Positions 11,380 to 23,465 of a DNA stretch of 64,000 nucleotides are shown in pieces. The DNA comes from Selaginella moellendorffii (taxonomy: Eukaryota > Streptophyta > Lycopodiopsida > Selaginellales > Selaginellaceae). How positions within the stretch are numbered: the stretch's first letter is position 1; each line of letters starts with the position of its first letter. The notes under the pieces are model-generated. The model ran no database searches and was not told the DNA's origin. It saw only the letters and a list, made by a program, of their open reading frames with translations. The DNA lies in NCBI RefSeq assembly GCF_000143415.4, contig NW_003314265.1, positions 2,088,777-2,152,776 of the forward strand. Direction: 5' to 3'. Position numbers and translations under genes: made by a program.

Positions 11380-12140
11380 CAAGAAAGGGAATAGGTGTCC
11401 CAGATCTTGCAAAAGTAGCTCACGTCCTGATGTAAACTTGGTCCTGCCTTACAAGAGCTTGATCGCGTTTGTCTATATGAAACTTTCACAACAAAAAACA
11501 AGCTTTTTGGCATGAAATCGTCAGACGAATGGGAAAAGCAGTTTCCAGCTAGGACCACTGTAAAAGTATGGAGTTTTACTCCTCCATTGCTCATTATTGC
11601 AAAATGCCAGATTCTCAAGCAAATTGAAATGGACCCAAGTTTACAAGATGAATTCTGTGATGTCACAGTACTGTGCTATTTGCACCGTGAAAATGGGGTG
11701 GAGCACAATTTGCTCAACGAATTCCATGGATGCTGCGCTCAGCGCAAGGCGAGCTGAGAAATAACGCTGAGAAATAATGTTGGGCACCTGCGATCTTCAG
11801 AAGACGTCAATGGTCCAACCTCAATGATCCGTCGCTGATCCTTGACCGGCCTCGCACCTCTCCACCTCGCAAGGTACGAAGCTGCTAAGAGTTATACTTC
11901 AGAATGATCAACGCGGCATACGCGACTAAGGAACCCGCTACAACGCATTCATGCATGTCCTGCATGAGATTGTTTAGTCGGCTTGGGTGCAGCCCTATCA
12001 AATTCCTGCGAGCTCGTTAAAAGGTTTTACTTCTTCTGGATTCTTACAGGCATACGTGCCATAAGATATCACTGTTGACCAATTCTTACGAACGAGAGAA
12101 AAGAATGACGTGACTCACTCGAGAAATGCTTCTGGTGATC
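11380..12140. repeat. Mosaic of duplicated fragments
   Basis: 11400-11500 matches the inverted copy around 52180-52290 (a TTTCATATAGACAAA-type block shared also with 41480 and 57890). 11755-11875 matches 24905-25045 and the R-repeat segment (GATCCGTCGCTGATCCTTG, CACCTCTCCACCTCG). No intact gene is recognised. Confidence 0.55.
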
Positions 12141-12149
12141 GTCCCAAGT

Positions 12150-12915
12150 GACAAATGTTCCCCAAAGCGTCTTACTGCTTGAAGGATGTTCCCTCCTTAG
12201 AAGAAGGTAACGAAGAAGAACAATCCTCATCAATCAACCAAGTCGAGGAAATGAATGTTACCAATTCTCGTAAAGGCGCAGGAACGAGCAAAAATCAGGT
12301 TGCCTCGGCAGCGAAAGACGTGTTTTATGGTCGCGACAAAACAAATCCCGCTAGAAAACATGCAAGTGAAAACTTTCATGCAAAGCCTCTTGGAAACTTC
12401 TGATGGCGATTGAGTCAAGAGCTTCGCGAGGCTGCTGGCCGCAACAAAGAGATAGCTAGCCATCCAAGTCCCAGGACCTAGGCGAAAAACGCAAGGATCA
12501 TCCATCACCAGTATATACGCTATGATCCACAAGACAAACCGTGGTTAAGAGTGCTTGGTTCACATGATCAGGGAGACCAAATGGAGCATTGTGTACGAGA
12601 GGATGAATGGAAAGACGATAATACGAAGCCGTGACGCATTTGAAAGCTCCGGCCGCGCACAACTCTGTCAAACAGAGGAAAAAAAAATCAAACAATCACA
12701 CGATCAAAAGAACAAAAGGAAAACAAATCTAAGAAAACCCTGTCCGCTCCTCTGCGCCTCCAGAATCTAGCCGGCTTGACGTGGGTTTGGAGCGCTGGAG
12801 GAGGCGTAGGGAATCGAGGGCTTCACAATCTTCCTGGAGCTGGGATCCTCCTCGCGGAGAGTGCTGCTGCTCCTGACGGTCGGCGCACGAGGCGACCCAA
12901 CAAGGATCGCAACAC
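12150..12915 (-). pseudogene. Decayed copy of the cytochrome c6A gene 5' half (copy 1)
   Basis: The minus strand matches the 8329-9315 region: exon 1 (GGATCCCAGCTCCAG…), exon 2 (CAAGCACTCTTAACCACGG), exon 3 (KLLTQSPSEVSKR) and the exon 4-5 region, with introns partly lost and frames broken. The start codon is gone: the functional gene has GATGGCGATCC, this copy GTTGCGATCC. It lies head-to-head with BAHD copy 1. Confidence 0.85.
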
Positions 12916-13117
12916 ACAGCCCTATAAAATGAATGATATTTTTCTGTCAATCTAGGACAATGTGCGATAAGCACGTTCTTCTCGTGGGATCTTCGGGAAG
13001 AAACGTCTCGTGTGGGATGATCTAAGTTTGTCAGTGTATTTCGAAAGTCTTTTTGGTGTTCTTTCTCCCTCTCGAGTGTTTTTGTGGTTTTTGTGGATTT
13101 CATCGTTGGTTGCAAAG

Positions 13118-14552
13118 ATGGTTGTGAGCGTAGAGTCCGTGTCCACGATCGTTCCAGCGGTCCCAACGCCGCAGCCCTGCACCCTCTGGCTTTGCAACTT
13201 CCAAATCCAGGTCCTGGCCGAGAACTATCTCAAGCAAGTCTACTACTACCCAGCTGCATTGGATCACGTAAGCTCTTTCGATTCGCTGGTGGCGAGCTTG
13301 AAGGATTCGCTCTCCCGGATCCTCGTCCCGTACTATCCGCTCGCGGGGAGGCCCAGGATCGCCGGCCTCGACCGCCCCATCCTCGAGTGCAACGACCGCG
13401 GCATCGAGTTCGTGGTGGCCTTCGCCGATGCGAGCTTCGGCGACTGGGGCGATTCCATGAAGCAGTGCTCCATCGAGCAGGAGCTCAACCCGGCCCAGAC
13501 CGCGATCACCGATCCGGAGAACTTCCCTCAGCTCAAAGTTCAGGTAAGACCTGTTCGCGTACTTGACCGGCTTTGATCGGCTTTGACTACTCTCCCAGGT
13601 GACCAAGTTCCGGTGTGGCGGGATAGCTCTGGGCCTCGTCACCACCCACACCCTCCTGGACGGCTCCTCGGTCTTCCCCTTCCTCAAGGCCTGGTCGCAG
13701 CTCCACCGGGGATTCCCACCGCCAAATCCACCGCCCAGCTTCGACTCCAGCCTCCTCAAGGCGCGGGATCCGCCCTGCGTCACCGTGCCGGTCCGGGACT
13801 TCGTTGCCGTGACCCCCGCCATCGCCGAGGAGATGGGCAAGGCCGCCCAGGACTTCAAGCCCAGTTACCACGTCCGGGCATTCCACATGAACGAGCAGCA
13901 GCTCGCGGAGCTCAAGCACGAGATCGCGTCTGGCCCGTTCGCCTACGGCAGCAGCCCGACCTCCTTCGAGGCCGTCTCGGGTCTCGTCTGGAAGTGCATC
14001 ACCGAGGCCCGTGACTTCGACGACTCGGTGACCAACACTTACATCTACGCGGTGTCCACCAAGGTGGGCAGAAACCGGTGGCAGCCACCGATGCCGAGCG
14101 AGTACTGCGGCACCTCCTCCTTCACGCTCTGCCTGCCGTGCGCCGTGGGCGCTCTCAAGAACAAGCACGTCTCCCACGCCGCGCGGCTCTTCCACGAGGA
14201 TGTCCGCAACGTAGGCCAGGAGAGGATCCAGTCCACCATCGACTGGATGGAGGAGACGCTGCGCAAGGGCCATGATATCGGGCTCAACGTCCCGCCACCC
14301 AGCACCGGGATGGGGATCTACAGCGTCAACTTGCACTCGTTCCCAGTGTACGAGTTTGAGTTTGGGTGGGGGCGACCGGCCCACTTCTCGATGGTGCTGG
14401 AGCCGTGGTATGGCAACGGGGTGGTGGTGTTACTTCCCACGCCCCAGGGCGGGATGCGAGAGCGCCGGATTGTGGTGATGCTGCTCGAGGAGCAGATGAA
14501 GAGGCTGCTGCAAAGCGAGCTCTTTGCGAGGTTTACAACCCTGGACTGCTAG
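13118..14552 (+). CDS. BAHD acyltransferase, copy 1 (2 exons)
   Basis: BAHD enzymes transfer an acyl group from acyl-CoA (often hydroxycinnamoyl-CoA) to an alcohol or amine in the cytosol. Exons are 13118-13543 and 13599-14552 with a 55-nt intron, giving 459 aa, normal for the family. The catalytic HXXXD is HTLLD (159-163), at the start of exon 2; the structural DFGWG motif is EFGWG (396-400). The N-terminal half shows YYPAALD and LVPYYPLAGRP, typical of HCT-like members. The start is an ATG with MVVSVESVSTIVPAVP following; a longer upstream open frame begins with non-conserved sequence shared by all copies as leader. The acceptor cannot be told from sequence: shikimate, quinate and spermidine are all possible. 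It is about 97% identical to copy 3 by eye and even closer to copy 2 in exon 1. Confidence 0.95.
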
Positions 14553-14785
14553 CTCCTCTCCGCACGGGAGCTTCAAATAAGATTCAGGACCTTTTCTTCC
14601 TCGAAGACTAAGGTGGCGAATGGTCCTCTTGACTCCATGGTCTAAAGATGTATGGGGCCTGTTGTTTCTGTGGTTTTCATCACGAATTCGACAGAAATCA
14701 ATGCACGAAGGCTACTTTAGTTTTTGGAGGTGCCACTCTTCATGAGTGGCATCGTCAGCTGTACGACGTGGAGAGTAAATTAGTT

Positions 14786-15240
14786 TGTTAATCGCTGGCA
14801 GATTGATTTCTAGTGGCCTTTGGATCTAGTGCTCCAATCTCCTCCTACAACATGATCCTCGCTGCCTAATCCAATGCCATAAAAGAAAGGCTAGAGGGGA
14901 TCAAGAATTTGTGTTAAAACTCTCACACCAGGTTCGCTCTTTCTTTTCAACGCAAAAGGGAGCCAGTGACACTGCAAAAAAACGGGCCAACTCTCAACGC
15001 GAACTCACTGATGTGGACGACGCTGTGCGAATATGAACAATCAACAATACTTAGGTTTACGTCGATTTGTTCTAATTTCTTGTCATGACGAAGCCAAGTG
15101 ACATGCTGGTGTTGCTCAACGTGCCATACTAGGTTACGTTTTGGAGAGATTGTCAGCGCTTTGATCAAAGGAACCTGCCCAGCCTTCTGGTAGCACACCA
15201 CATGGTGTGCTATCTTCGCAGAATTACCTCATTGTAGTCA
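14786..15240 (-). repeat. BAHD 3' flank plus R-repeat fragment
   Basis: Begins with ATCGCTGGCAGATTGATTTC, shared with 24476 and, inverted, with about 49410. It continues with R-repeat sequence (GGGAGCCAGTGACACTG, CTTGTCATGA, GAAGCCAAGTGACATG). The same block follows or precedes each BAHD cassette. Confidence 0.75.
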
Positions 15241-15344
15241 GAAAATCCTGGCTAATGGTCTTTATTCATGCCCTTGACCATTAACAGTTTTCAGGATGGA
15301 AACAAAGTATGCAAGTAACCTGAATTAATAAATCCAAACCAGAT

Positions 15345-16020
15345 TAAGCATGTCATACAAAACTGAATACAAGTCTCTACTTGCTCCGCTGGAAGTGTAC
15401 CTGAGCTATGAAGAACCGGAGGCTAGCCGTGTTGCAGCCAGGGAGCAGTGCGGAAGGTGGTGCCCGGATCCTGGCGAACTGGCGTCAGGTGTTTGGACGA
15501 AGCTGATGTGTCTTAACAGCGAGCCTCTCCCTTTCACAGAGACGAGGTAGGGGACTACGAAAAGAGTCTCGCGTTTGCGTCTCGGCTCCAAGGTGGCGAC
15601 GTCCCCGAGTTGATCCAGGAAAAGGTTGTGAGTTTTGTGGAGAGATACAACCAGCAGTACACCAAAGAGACTGCTGCAACTTCAAAGCCAAAGGACGCAA
15701 TGCTCAGGCACGAGCTCAAGTACCTGAGAAGCAGAAATGAGCTCGAGCTTTTGAGTCTACTCCCGAACGCCAGGGACGAAGAAGAGCCCTCAGACAGAGC
15801 CAGAGGCACGACTGGAGACGAGCTAGTGGCAAAGCTGGACAAAAAGCTGGATGAAAACACTCAGGCAGCAGCGATTGGACTGGAAGAAATTCCTCGGCCA
15901 TGGACAGAGGACACGAAGCTGCTCGTGCTCACGCCAGAAGGGATCGGCTTGGAAGTTTTGGAAGTGACGAGCTTGGGTCTTCAAGCTCGGACAGCTACAA
16001 GAGGTTTAACGAGCTCTTGA
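15345..16020 (+). pseudogene. Fragment of an unidentified protein gene (copy 1)
   Basis: Two frames joined by a shift near 15540. The first has APLEVYLSYEEPEASRVAA; the second has YEKSLAFASRLQGGDVPELI, VVSFVERYNQQYTKET, LRHELKYLRS and EEIPRPWTEDTKLLVLTPEG before a TGA at 16018. Charged, helix-rich and not recognised. A second copy lies inverted at 48158-48880 with different indels. The uniform coding look of both copies suggests a once-functional gene. Confidence 0.5.
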
Positions 16021-16024
16021 GTAG

Positions 16025-16330
16025 CTGTCACAGCCTCCAGAAGCGGGAATCTTTTTTGACATAACTACTGGACAAATGTTTGCAACTTTGTATATGTATT
16101 CATCTCTTTTCAAGGAAACCACTTGTGTAGATCGTCTCGTTTTGCCACTGCCAAAGCGTAACTTCCATCTACCCATCGTTAGCTGGCCCTGGAACGTTAC
16201 CGTTGCAATCTCATGGCGTTCCAAAAACAAAAGGATGTTAGGGAAACCATAAAGAAAACTAAAGCCTCTCTCCTGGCATTGTCCAGTTCTTTGAACAAAC
16301 ATTTTGGTTAGAACAAACAGCTCACGGACC
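16025..16330. repeat. Conserved non-coding block of the DEP1 module (first copy)
   Basis: The block with TTTGCAACTTTGTATATGTA, CCCATCGTTAGCTGGCCCTG and GAACGTT recurs at 19420-19700 in the same orientation and inverted at about 44110-44400 and 60600-60900. No gene is recognised. Confidence 0.6.
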
Positions 16331-16419
16331 TCTTAAACTTCGACTTCCATTTCGTTGAACAGCAAACATCCTAGTTATCCAAACCAATATATGAGTTGAT
16401 TCAGGCGTTTTTTCTTGTA

Positions 16420-17385
16420 AATTCATGTTTTTGCCTTTGGAGTTTTCATGGTCGTTGTTTTCATTGAGGTTGGACCATTGTCAATGTACGTCTTCAAGTT
16501 CTGGCCCAACGTTGTTTCTCGCAGGTCTTGCGTTGAGCGCAGCAACAATAAAATCTCTCCAATTTCGTAGCATTTTTCTTCTTGGACATAGCATTTTTTA
16601 GTTATTACCATCACGTCACTTGTCCTTTTCATGACAAGAAATTAGAACAAATTTAAACACACGCAAACCTGACAAGATGAAGCTAAGTATCATCAACTGT
16701 CAATGATCGTTAGTTTTGTTTGTATTCACAAATTTCTGTTCGCGTTGAGAGTTCCTTGGACTGTTGGTTTGCACTTAGCTTGTTTGAGTTGTTTGATTGA
16801 GCATATCATCTTAGCTTGACTGTGTGGCTCCCTTCTGCGTTGAGCATAGCATCTTCTTGACCCCGTTGGCACTCTCAATTGAAATGAAAGAGCAAACCTG
16901 GATTCTTCAAACGTTTTTTCTCAGCTCGCAGGTCTTGCGTTGAGCGTAGCAACAACATAACTCGAAAATCTCAAAATAACACAGAATCTCTCCAATCTAG
17001 TAGCATTTTTCTTCCTGGCACACGCTGGGACATGGCGTTTTTCAGTTCTTATCGTCGTTGAACAGCACCAACATGTTGGCTTCTTCATGACAAGAAATTA
17101 GAACAAATCGAAACACACGCGAACCTGGCAACATGAAACTAAGTGTCGTTGATCTAGTTTTGTTTGTATTCACAGAGCGTTGTCCATCCGTTGTTTCACT
17201 TTGCTTGTTTGAGTTGTTTGTTGTGTCACTGGCTCCCTTTTGCGTTGCAATCGAAAGAGCGTCTTCAAACGTTGAGAGTTTCAACACGATTTCTTGATCG
17301 CCTCTAACAGACCTCTTAGCTCGGCAAGAAGCTTCGCTTTCCAAATCTCTGTTTATTGCTAACGCAAAGAAAAGCCCTATCTAAA
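16420..17385 (-). repeat. R-repeat array (about 0.6-kb units), minus orientation
   Basis: Units contain the recurring landmarks GGAGAGATTTTGT, AACTTCAATCCAGCTGAAGA, TCTTGTCATGAAGAAG, GGGAGCCAGTGACAC and many copies of a CTCAACG core, all read on the minus strand. Similar arrays lie at 19830-21280, 42709-44060, 46430-47960, 59238-60540 and 62930-64000. The repeat has no recognised coding capacity or transposon hallmark. Confidence 0.8.
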
Positions 17386-17639
17386 CGAAGCTGGAGCTCC
17401 GATCAATGGGCAGAGTGGAAGGGTCGCGACCCCAACCCGTCCGCGGCATAAGTTTGAGCTAAAGTATTTTATATGCCAATTGGGGCAATGGTTCATAGGA
17501 CAAAAAGAGGAAGTTCTCAATTAGTCCAAAACGAAACTTAATTACTCGTCGCTAGTAGCGGGAGGGGACGAGGAATCCTGCTGATCGGACAGCCTGCTGG
17601 ATGGCTCTTCCGTGCTGCTGTTGCGTGCCTGCACAGCTT

Positions 17640-19090
17640 CTGGATCTCAGCCGGCGCTACATCGCACCGTCGTGGACATGGAGATGATCAAAGGAATCGA
17701 AGGGCATGGTTACTACCACTAGCTCGTAGTCCCGATCATTGAAAACTCTGCGTATGAATACGAGCTCACGGATTCTTTAGCAGCAGCCGTGAGTAAAAGC
17801 TCGTTCGTTTCTCACTGTTGTCTTTCTTATTCGTGTTTTGCTGGAAGAGTGCCGCTTATCCACGAATGACGGCAGTGTTAGTGAAAAACCATGGGATTTA
17901 CGTTTGGGGTGACTCGTGGTTCTGTGCTAAAACTCAGGTGATAGTATTGTTGCCAGCTTAACTCTTAATCTTTTGCGAAGCAGGCAGAATGCTACCATTA
18001 TCTTTTTGATGCCGCACTTAAGCTTCGCCAGTTTCGCCTCGACCATACAGACCGCTTGTATGGACCAGTGAAGAAACTCAGCCTTGCAGCTCCAAGGAAA
18101 AACTATCCCGCAAGAAATGCTGTCTATTTATGCGGCTTTTATCAAATGTTTTTCTCGTGTGCACCACCACTCCCGTTTTGTTTCCCTATGCACATGATAA
18201 TGTGGGAAAACACCGGTCAGCTACTTACGACTCGAAGGAGACTCAAGATGATCTAGACCTTCTCAGGCAACAGCCAAGATTTCATTGGTTTTGGTGGCAG
18301 CAGAAATCAAGCTCTCGTGTTATGTCAAGCAGGCTCTTAAAGACACGAAGGAGCGAAACGTGCAAACGCAGCTCATTCCCCCAAGTGATGCTCCTAAGGA
18401 CGAAGTCAGAGCGTAACGTTCTCGCATGATTGCTGCCGATCGCAAAGTTACAGCCCTCAAACAATTCCAGGTCTGGTCTTGTTTTGAATCAACGTTTCTT
18501 CATCCTTTGCATCACAGGCATATATTTGGAGAACAGGATACAAAAACGGTGAACTCAAAGGCCAAGTCTTTCTTGACGTTACTCTCCTTGTGCTGAGTCG
18601 AAGGTCTGATAGAAGTTGCCAAAGCATCGTCGCCTTGTTCCTTTCAGGCCTATATTTACTCGAGTGGGAGCCGAGAAGCGCAGCGGTTGATCTTTGGGAA
18701 ACACAAACTTTGGGATACGTCGATACCGCAGGGTGAGACTTTCCGCTCTTGGTTCATTATATTTGCTCTTCGCATCTCATTCCTTTTCAGAAACAAACAA
18801 GAGGCACGAAGTTACGCTGAAATTTCCTTTCGGTGGGGTCGACGAGCCTTCTCAGATTACTTTGCCACGGGCTGTTGCTGGTAAAGAAGCTGGTAATGTC
18901 TGGGAAAAAAAAGTGAGAGATGTGTTGCTAATGTATCATTGCTTTTGTTGCCAGGCCTGGACACTGTGATACTTGAGAGACCAGGGAACGCACTACTGCC
19001 TAGCGGACGGCAAGCACCCTTTGGGACACTTATGATACTCAAAGTTTGCAAGCTCTTACTCAAACAAAGAATCGCGCCTTGGGGGTCACG
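17640..19090 (+). pseudogene. DEP1: DEP1 pseudogene, copy 1 (methionine salvage)
   Basis: DEP1 of plants fuses methylthioribulose-1-P dehydratase to enolase-phosphatase in the 5'-methylthioadenosine salvage cycle. Recognisable pieces in order are MEMIKGIEGHGYYH then an in-frame [40 protein letters not shown] (metal-binding His region), [11 protein letters not shown], then the enolase-phosphatase part [24 protein letters not shown], an REAQ…LIFG-like region out of frame, RSYAEISF and a VILERPGNALLPSG end. The part with the first H-x-H metal ligands is absent. Multiple frameshifts and stops make it non-functional. Confidence 0.85.
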
Positions 19091-19830
19091 TGGCTTTGGG
19101 CTTAGCTTTCACATTATAAGAAAGCAACTTGTTAAACCTTAACACCAAGAAGCAAAATATTTTTAACCTTGTATTGTGCCTCTCTTTGTTTATCTCCAGT
19201 TCGTCCAGTGTTCTTGGCTCTTGGGCGAATTTTCCGCTTCCCATGCATCTCGGGAGTAAGGATTGATTAGATGATTCATCCGTGAACTTCGTGAATAAAG
19301 CTCATAAACCGGCTCCCGTCCCGGTGGGTATGATACACGTTACTGCTAAATAAATGGAATTGTAAGTCAGTGACGGTGGCAATGGCCACTCCCACGGAAA
19401 CAACAGCTAAGCTAGTGCCTGAAGAGACATAACTACTTGACAAATGTTTGCAACTTTGTAAATGTATTCATTTCTTTTCAAGGAAACCACAGAGTGCTTT
19501 GTGTAGATCGTCTCGTTTTCCCACTGCCAGAGCGTAAACTTCCATTTACCCATCGTTAGCTGGCCCTGGAACGTTGTTCTGTGGCACCGTCGCAATCTCA
19601 TGGTGTTGCAAAAACAAAAGGAAGTTAGAGAAACCATAAAGGAAACTAAAGAGAACATAGACCTGGAAGGTTGAAGCCTGGCGTTGTCGAGTTCTTTGAG
19701 TAAACATTTTGGTTAGAACAAACAGCTCACGGACCTCTTAAACTTCGACTTCCATTTCGTTGAACAGCAAACATCCTAGTTAGACAAACCAATATATGAG
19801 TTGATTCAGGCGTCTTTTCTTGTAAATTCA
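19090..19830. repeat. Non-coding 3' part of the DEP1 module
   Basis: Matches, inverted, about 44060-44760 and 60540-61200 (GATGAATCATCTAATCAAT, CATCGTTAGCTGGCCCTGGA). No gene is recognised. Confidence 0.65.
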
Positions 19831-21280
19831 CGCTATGCAAATTCCTTTGCCTTTGGAGTTTTCATGATCGTTGTTTTCATTGAGGTTGGACCATTGTCAA
19901 TGTACGTCTTCAGCTGGATTGAAGTTCTGAAGATCGCGTTGTTTCTCAGCTCGCAGGTCTTGCGTTGAGCACAGCAACAACATAACTCAAAACCTCTCCA
20001 AAACGTTGACAAAATCTCTCCAATCTCGTAGCATTTTTCTTTTTTGAACACAGCATTTTTCAGTTCTTATCGTGGTTGAGCAGCACCAACACGTTCACTT
20101 GTCTTTTACATGTCTTTTACATTTTAAATTGAAACACATGCAAACCTGAGGCTAAGTATCGTCATCTCCCTTCGCATTGAGAGTTCCTTGGGCCGTTGTT
20201 TTGCACTTTGCTTGTTTGAGTTGTTTGATGAGCATATCATCTTAGCTTGACTGTGTCACTGGCTCCCTTACGTGTTGAGCATAGCACCCTGTCGACACTC
20301 TCAATCGAAAAGAAAGAGCGAACCTGATGTCTTCAAACGCTGAGAGTTTCAACACGAATTCTAGCCTTTCATTTATCGTTGATCATTCGATCCTAGCTCG
20401 TTGCAAGCAGCTTCGCTTTTTTTTCTTCAGCAAATCTTTCTTGTTTCGTTGGCTTACTCGCTTATTGCTTAGAAAAGCTCTAAACGAACTTACCTTGCGA
20501 GGTGGAGAGGTGCGAGAGTTGACCAGTCCGGCCAAGGATCAGGGATGGATCATGATCGTTGTTGTCATTGTCATGTACGTCTTCAGCTGGATTGAAGTTT
20601 TGAAGATCGCGTTGTTTCTCGGCTTGCAGGAATTGCGTTGAGCACAGCAACAACAAATCTCTCCAAAACGTTGACACAAAATCTCTCCAATCTAGTAGCA
20701 TTTTTCTGCTGTGACATGGCGTTTTTCAGTTCTTATCGTCGTTGAGTAGCACCAACATGTCACTTGGCTTCTTCATGACAAGAAATTAGAACAAATCGAA
20801 ACACACGCGAACCTGGCAACATGAAACTCAGTGTTCCTGATCGTTAGTTTTGTTCGTATTCACACAGCGTTGTCCACATCGGTGAGTTTCCCTTCGCGTT
20901 GAGAGTTCCTTGGCTCGTTGTCTTGCACTTTTCTTGTTTGAGTTAATTTTTGTGTCACTGGCTCCCTTTTGCGTTGCAATCGAAAAGAAAGAGCGCGTTG
21001 AGAGTTTCAACACGATTTCTTGATCGCCTCTAGCATACCTCTTAGCTCGTTGCAAGCAGCTTCGCTTTCCAAATCTCTGTCTTGCACTCTGCTTGTTTGA
21101 GTTGTTTGTTGTGTCACTGGCTCCCTTTTGCATTGCAATCTTCAAACGCTGAGAGTTTCAACACGATTTCTTGGTCGCCTCTAGCATACCTCTTAGCTCG
21201 TTGCAAGCAGCTTCGCTTTCCAAATCTCTGTCTTACTCGCTCCTACCTAAACAAACTTACCTTGCGAGGGTGGAGAGAGG
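19830..21280 (-). repeat. R-repeat array, minus orientation, running into the gap
   Basis: At least three unit ends carry the motif CTTACCTTGCGAG (reverse complement of CTCGCAAGGTAAG) near 20490 and 21260. The array is cut by the assembly gap, which probably marks collapsed or unassembled repeat units. Confidence 0.8.
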
Positions 21281-21661
21281 NNNNNNNNNNNNNNNNNNNN
21301 NNNNNNNNNNNNNNNNNNNNNNNNNNNNNNNNNNNNNNNNNNNNNNNNNNNNNNNNNNNNNNNNNNNNNNNNNNNNNNNNNNNNNNNNNNNNNNNNNNNN
21401 NNNNNNNNNNNNNNNNNNNNNNNNNNNNNNNNNNNNNNNNNNNNNNNNNNNNNNNNNNNNNNNNNNNNNNNNNNNNNNNNNNNNNNNNNNNNNNNNNNNN
21501 NNNNNNNNNNNNNNNNNNNNNNNNNNNNNNNNNNNNNNNNNNNNNNNNNNNNNNNNNNNNNNNNNNNNNNNNNNNNNNNNNNNNNNNNNNNNNNNNNNNN
21601 NNNNNNNNNNNNNNNNNNNNNNNNNNNNNNNNNNNNNNNNNNNNNNNNNNNNNNNNNNNNN
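21281..21661. other. Assembly gap (381 N)
   Basis: Run of N. Reading frames crossing it are meaningless. Confidence 1.
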
Positions 21662-22565
21662 CAGATGCTGCGGCTCCTCCAGGAGTTGCGTGTATCCCCG
21701 AAACTTGGACAAGTCCAAAGCTCGTCCCACTGCATTGTGTTTGTGAACCTTTGAAAAGTAGAAGAGATTCAGAGTCTGGAGGTTCCAAAACATTTTTGTT
21801 TAGATAAAGTGTAGAGATGTTAAAATATAGTATAAAGTTAAGTTTGCCATGAACTTTAATTTTTATATATTGGTAATGATTGTATTAGAGTACAATTGCT
21901 TAACTCACAAACTTAACTTTTCAACTCTGTGAACTCAAGAGTGGTTTATGTTCATATGCATGAAAGTAAACTTTGATAAGAAAATTCAGGTTATGCAAAA
22001 GCTTTGAGCACATGCTTGTGCTCTTGTATGCTAAAGATCTTCAAACAAGTCTTTAGCTCTTGGTTTTGTGAACAATTCTTTTTTCTTGACATGATGCTTA
22101 TCTAAGCATTAGCTACCCCACAAAGGGACTTAGAATTCGCTTCACAGATCTTTGATATATAAACCTTGCAGTTCATGTTCTCTAAAAACATGTAGCAATA
22201 TTGTTTTAGAATCACTTAATTTAATATAAATTTAAGGTATATGCTGGTTAATGGTTTTTGCTTATACTTTACATTTTTCAGGATGGAAATATGCAAGAGG
22301 ACGCTGAATGAATTACCAGATACAACTTGTTGGTGAGTTGGATTTACTAGGATGTTATATTACTAGTCCTACCTTCAGCTACACACAGCAAGCCCACTGA
22401 TATAGTTTTTATATATATAATATCAACATTACATGTAGAAATACAATGTTCTTTTCTTACTCTAGAACACTGATACATTCTTCCATATGAAGAGAACATA
22501 TTGGATAGGATAGTCCTAGTGTCTAAGACCCTGCAAAAGTAGCTGATGTCCTGGTGTAAACTTGG
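21662..22565 (-). repeat. Duplicated AT-rich segment (copies at 41460-42310 and 57860-58870)
   Basis: The reverse complement matches 41460-42310 and 57860-58870, for example GAATCTCTTCTACTTTT, CATGTCAAGAAAAAAGAATT and GACTAGTAATATAACA. No gene is recognised. It marks the inner end of the large inverted duplication. Confidence 0.8.
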
Positions 22566-22589
22566 TCCTTACTGTGCTTCTCTCGCGGA

Positions 22590-22985
22590 CCGTCCGATGG
22601 CGGGGAGAGGCACTGTGCTCCATAGAAGGATCGAGTTCACAAAGTCCACGTCTCGGACAAGACGGAGAAGCGTGCTTGAAGCGGCCGTTTAAGTACTACA
22701 GCTTGGGTGTGAGTAAGTCTCGCTCGATTCACGTAATCTTTGGTGTTAAATCTCGTATTGATCCATCACATGGCGCTGTGCTTGCCCGAGTTTGCAAACA
22801 CTCGAAGAAGAAAGTGGACTGTTTGGAAAAGAGGCTTACGGCCTTGATGTTTAGCCAGGGCTCTCGGACAAGGCACACGTGATCAAACACCGGGGTCGCA
22901 GCGCCCGTGCCACTGCCTCCTCGAACACAACTTTTGCTTGTGAGTGTGTCTTCAAATGGATTAAATTTTGAGAGCTTGGAAACCG
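22590..22985 (+). pseudogene. Rearranged spermidine synthase fragments (second set)
   Basis: Contains the exon 8 end with its donor and intron (KRPFKYYSLGV, then GTAAGTCTCGCTCGATTCACG-like sequence), the exon 9 start (ALCLPEFA) and, on the opposite strand, an exon 7 piece around 22850-22920. The frame is broken throughout. Confidence 0.75.
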
Positions 22986-23465
22986 TCTGACAAAGGAATT
23001 TCTACTTCGACCAGACTCTTTCGAATATCCTCGTTTTCTTGAATAATCACGCCAAACCAAACAATTGGGCATGAAAAGTTAAAAAAAACTCCAGAGGTCT
23101 GGTCTTTTCCAGGGGCCCCACTGAGATCTCTTGGAGTGTCAAACCTGGGATTCCTGGTTTAGTTGTCATGTTTGGTGCGTCATTCACGAGGAGTGAAGCT
23201 GAGCGAAGAAGGCCAAACTTCAGCCACAGAGCAGTAGCTTATGCATGTGTAGCCAGAGATGATGACAAGAACAAGTAGAAAAGGCTGTAGAAGTTGTCTT
23301 ACGAAGGAAAACAGAAAAACAGCCAGAGGAGGAAGAGTGGGGACCTTGTCAAAGTTCACCAATACCTCAGCAGTAGCAACAACCACCTGATCAATCAAAT
23401 CCAGTTGTCAACATGGTGGCACCAGCAGTGACTAGCAGGATGAAGTATCCCATGTACACAACGTT
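22986..23465 (+). repeat. Duplicated non-coding segment (copy of 10670-11165)
   Basis: Direct near-identical copy of 10670-11165; see the coordinates given there. No gene is recognised. Confidence 0.75.

Noticed and set aside
13587-14384. 265-residue open frame on the minus strand
   Set aside because: Antisense shadow of BAHD copy 1 exon 2.
21082-21807. Long frames across 21.1-21.8 kb
   Set aside because: Created by the run of N in the assembly gap.
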